From: a bacterium | GTDB taxonomy: Bacteria > Desulfobacterota > Binatia > UBA12015 | NCBI GenBank assembly: GCA_018970825.1 | Contig: JAGWVP010000106.1 | Span: forward strand, 1-8,640 | Length of the DNA stretch: 8,640 nt | Direction: 5' to 3' | Part shown: piece by piece, positions 6,956 to 8,640 of the stretch | Position numbering within the stretch: the stretch's first letter is position 1 | Layout of the letters: the number at the start of each line of letters is the position of its first letter | Position numbers and translations under genes: made by a program | The notes under the pieces: generated by a model | The model's database searches: none | What the model saw: only the letters and a program-made list of their open reading frames with translations | Told to the model about the DNA's origin: nothing

Positions 6956-7537
6956 CTAGTCGAGGCCGTCGCCGCCCGGTGCCGGGTGCGGCGGCCGCAC
7001 GGCGCAGATCCGCTGGACCATCGCGCGACGCGGCGACTCGACTTCGACGTCCTCGAAGGCGATCACGCGCAGGGTCGGGCGGGCGGCGTCGAGCAGTTCG
7101 CCCGGGCGCAGCAGGAAGTCGGGGTTGGCGGGCTTGCCGAAGCGCTCGTTTCCGACCGCGAAGGTTTCGTAGAGGAAAGCCCCGCCCGGCGCGACCGCCG
7201 CGACGAGGCGGGCGAGAAGCGGGCGGTGCAGGTAGTTCGCGACGACGACGCCTCCGAAGCGGCGCTCGCCGAGCGGCCACGGACCGCCCTCCAGGTCGGC
7301 TTCGACGACTTCGAGGGCGGGCGCCGCGGGCGCGCGCGCAGTCGCGAGGCGCACGAGGGCCGAGCCGTCGCGATCCACCGCGACGACCGGGTGGCCGCGA
7401 TCGAGGAAGAAGCGTGCATGGCGCCCTCCGCCGGCGGCCAGGTCCAGGACCGGACCGCCCGCCGGCACGAGGGCCGCGAAGCGCTCGATCCAGTTCGAAG
7501 CACGGTCGGGTCCGTGCGGGGTTCGCGGATCGTCCAT
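6956..7537 (-). CDS. Small class I SAM-dependent methyltransferase (TehB-like)
   Basis: The 193-residue product is a compact class I methyltransferase. Motif I is V30-L-D-L-A-A-G-G-G38-R-H-A, the acidic residue ending strand 2 is D55 (VAVDRD), and D81-L follows as the adenine-contact region. VVVANYLHRPLL (97-108) takes the place of motif IV, and A116-P-G-G119 is the turn before strand 5. The stretch YETFAVGNERFGKPANPDFL (123-142) with R144-P-G-E-L-L is characteristic of a proteobacterial group related in fold to TehB/tellurite methyltransferases, where the Asn-Pro-Asp-Phe-Leu-Leu run recurs. The true substrate of this group is not known to me. The start has a GGAAG ribosome-like site 8 bases upstream. 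It is divergent from the DUF7064-like gene. Although on the same strand as the radical SAM operon, 126 to 186 bases and a hairpin intervene, so membership in that operon is uncertain. It looks housekeeping-like rather than cassette-specific. Confidence 0.85.
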   Translation of the reverse strand: MDDPRTPHGPDRASNWIERFAALVPAGGPVLDLAAGGGRHARFFLDRGHPVVAVDRDGSALVRLATARAPAAPALEVVEADLEGGPWPLGERRFGGVVVANYLHRPLLARLVAAVAPGGAFLYETFAVGNERFGKPANPDFLLRPGELLDAARPTLRVIAFEDVEVESPRRAMVQRICAVRPPHPAPGGDGLD

Positions 7538-7623
7538 CGCGTCTTCTTCCAGCCCCTCGCCCTAGCAGGCCTCCGCCACCACCGGCAGCACCGGCGGCGC
7601 CGCGGGCGGGGGTCGAAAGGGCG

Positions 7624-7648
7624 AGTCGTGGCCGGCCGCCGGCCGACT
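7624..7648. promoter_or_regulatory. Imperfect inverted repeat in the divergent region
   Basis: AGTC and GGCCGG on the left pair with CCGGCC and GACT on the right, giving ten base pairs with a two-base bulge and a three-base loop. It lies 66 bases before the DUF7064-like start and 86 bases before the divergent methyltransferase start, a suitable place for an operator or a leader hairpin. Chance is a real alternative in DNA of this composition. Confidence 0.28.
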
Positions 7649-7654
7649 GCGCGC

Positions 7655-7672
7655 CCCCCGCTCTTGCGGGGG
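7655..7672. promoter_or_regulatory. Seven-base-pair stem-loop in the leader of the DUF7064-like gene
   Basis: CCCCCGC and GCGGGGG pair perfectly around a TCTT loop, 42 bases before the ATG. It has no T-run after it on either strand, so it is more likely a leader structure or a terminator-like relic than an intrinsic terminator. Confidence 0.3.
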
Positions 7673-7701
7673 CCCATGATCGGTGCACCTTCTAGGGCCC
7701 G

Positions 7702-7706
7702 GGAGG
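7702..7706 (+). promoter_or_regulatory. Ribosome binding site of the DUF7064-like gene
   Basis: GGAGG, preceded by a further G, lies 8 bases before the ATG at 7715. It is the strongest Shine-Dalgarno match in the window and fixes the start of the partial gene. Confidence 0.75.
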
Positions 7707-7714
7707 TCCGCGAC

Positions 7715-8640
7715 ATGGCGACGAAGATCTACGGCAACGTCCGTCCCGAGGACGACCATACCCACCCGCTCGGCCCGGAGGAGAACTTCAACGAGTCGGT
7801 CTACTTCAACTTCTTCGACCGCGCGCAGCAGCGCGGCGGCTTCCTTCGCATCGGCAACCGGGCCAACGAGGGCTACGCCGAGATGACCGTGATCGTCTAC
7901 CAGCCCGACGGCTCGGCGCTGTTCAACTACAAGCGGCCCGCGATCACGACGAACGACGGCTGGAACGCCGGCGGAGCCGCGGTCGAGGTGCTGGTCCCCG
8001 GGGAGAAGCTCCGCACGACCTACCAGGGCTCGGTCGTCGCACTCGCCGACCCGCGGGCGATGCAGGACCCGGGGCGCGCCTTCAAGGAGAACCCGCACCG
8101 CAAGCTCGAGATCGACCTCGTGCACCGCGGCGTCGGCCCGATCTACGGGCACGTCGGCAAGCCGGGCGACGGCAACGAGTTCGCGCGCGCCCACTACGAG
8201 CAGCACATGGCCGTCTCGGGCACGATCCGCGTCGATGGCGGCGAGGCGATCGCGATCGACGGGCACGGCCTGCGCGACCACTCCTGGGGGCCGCGCTACT
8301 GGCAGTCGACGCCGTCGTACCGCTGGATCACCGGCAACTACGGCGACGACCTGGGGATGCTCCTGTCGATCATCGGCGACCGCAAGGGCGGCGTCTTCCA
8401 CAAGGGCGACCAGCTCCTCGTCGTGAAGGACATCGAGCTCGAGACCGAGTACGAGCCCGGGACGAAGTTCCACCGCGCGCTGCGGGCGCGGGTGACGCTC
8501 GAGAACGGCGACGAGCACGTCGTCGAGGGCCGCGTGAAGGGCTTCATCCCGCTACGGAATCGCCGCGCCGGCACGCAGACGCACATCGGCGAGGGCATGA
8601 CCGAGTACCTGCTCGACGGGAAGCGCGTCGGCTACGGACT
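7715..8640 (+). CDS. DUF7064/DUF7065-like protein, AttH/CrtC-type lipocalin-like fold (3' partial)
   Basis: The frame is open from ATG 7715 to the right edge, giving 308 residues of an incomplete protein. I recognise the family by the central G185-L-R-D-H-S-W-G-P-R194-Y-W motif, the hallmark of proteins now filed as DUF7064/DUF7065 and related in fold to AttH and carotenoid 1,2-hydratase (CrtC) lipocalin-like proteins. The rest is beta-rich: strands such as F43-L-R-I-G near the N-terminus, the G87-G-A-A-V then P95-G-E-K-L-R-T-T-Y-Q-G run typical of the first lobe, and a second lobe after the motif. No signal peptide or membrane segment is present, which suggests the cytoplasm. The molecular role is unknown. 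Members are common near lipid, steroid and terpenoid metabolism genes in high-GC bacteria (recall). A strong ribosome site supports the start. It is divergent from the small methyltransferase; the C-terminus and downstream partners lie outside the window. Confidence 0.85.
   Translation, partial: MATKIYGNVRPEDDHTHPLGPEENFNESVYFNFFDRAQQRGGFLRIGNRANEGYAEMTVIVYQPDGSALFNYKRPAITTNDGWNAGGAAVEVLVPGEKLRTTYQGSVVALADPRAMQDPGRAFKENPHRKLEIDLVHRGVGPIYGHVGKPGDGNEFARAHYEQHMAVSGTIRVDGGEAIAIDGHGLRDHSWGPRYWQSTPSYRWITGNYGDDLGMLLSIIGDRKGGVFHKGDQLLVVKDIELETEYEPGTKFHRALRARVTLENGDEHVVEGRVKGFIPLRNRRAGTQTHIGEGMTEYLLDGKRVGYG

Noticed and set aside
6784..6959. Possible small peptide (RiPP precursor-like) gene near the radical SAM gene
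   Set aside because: The frames here are Arg/Pro/Gly-rich GC shadows with no ribosome site and no leader/core pattern, so no precursor peptide can be supported.
4812..7688. A 958-residue open frame on the minus strand spanning three genes
   Set aside because: It is Arg/Pro/Gly-rich, has no domain signature, and is out of frame with the well-supported radical SAM, glycosyltransferase and methyltransferase genes. Long spurious frames are expected at this GC content.
7562..8518. A 318-residue minus-strand open frame opposite the DUF7064-like gene
   Set aside because: The plus strand carries the family motif and a strong ribosome site; the opposite frame is a Val/Arg/Asp-rich shadow.

Overview
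The window is very GC-rich DNA, clearly bacterial, with compact genes, short intergenic gaps and strong G/C preference at third codon positions. It holds seven well-supported protein genes and the probable tail of an eighth. No RNA genes, insertion sequences, phage genes or CRISPR repeats were seen. The gene content (a GT4 / methyltransferase / alpha-toroid cassette, a B12-type radical SAM enzyme, a TetR regulator and a DUF7064-like protein) fits a high-GC environmental lineage such as Candidatus Binatia, other deltaproteobacteria-like or myxobacteria-like groups, or Actinobacteria. This placement is a guess from recall and not a phylogenetic result.

Layout. (1) 3-562, plus strand: a short reading frame entering from the left edge overlaps the GTG start of a GNAT acetyltransferase by 4 bases. 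(2) 593-1417, minus strand: a TetR-family regulator, converging on the GNAT gene across a 30-base gap. (3) 1565-6769 (possibly to 6829), minus strand: four tightly spaced genes, transcribed right to left as B12-binding radical SAM enzyme, GT4 glycosyltransferase, class I SAM methyltransferase and alpha/alpha-toroid protein of the 'prenyltransferase-like' kind. Coupling is tight: a 31-base gap, a 7-base overlap, then a 6-base gap with the ribosome site of the last gene inside the end of the one before it. (4) 6956-7537, minus strand: a second, unrelated small class I methyltransferase, separated from the cassette by 126-186 bases that include a GC-rich hairpin. (5) 7715-8640, plus strand: the start of a DUF7064-like (AttH/CrtC-type lipocalin-like) protein with a strong ribosome binding site, running off the right edge. 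It is transcribed divergently from the small methyltransferase across a 177-base region with two inverted repeats.

Reading of function. The central four genes look like one operon that builds or decorates a glycosylated small molecule, lipid or glycan: a glycosyltransferase adds a sugar, a methyltransferase caps a group, a cobalamin-type radical SAM enzyme performs difficult chemistry (often methylation at unactivated carbon), and a toroid protein of unknown activity acts on or binds the product. The TetR gene just downstream may control this operon or itself. The product is not identifiable from the sequence, and this cassette is the best candidate for an undescribed system here. No stretch longer than 300 bases lacks a gene.
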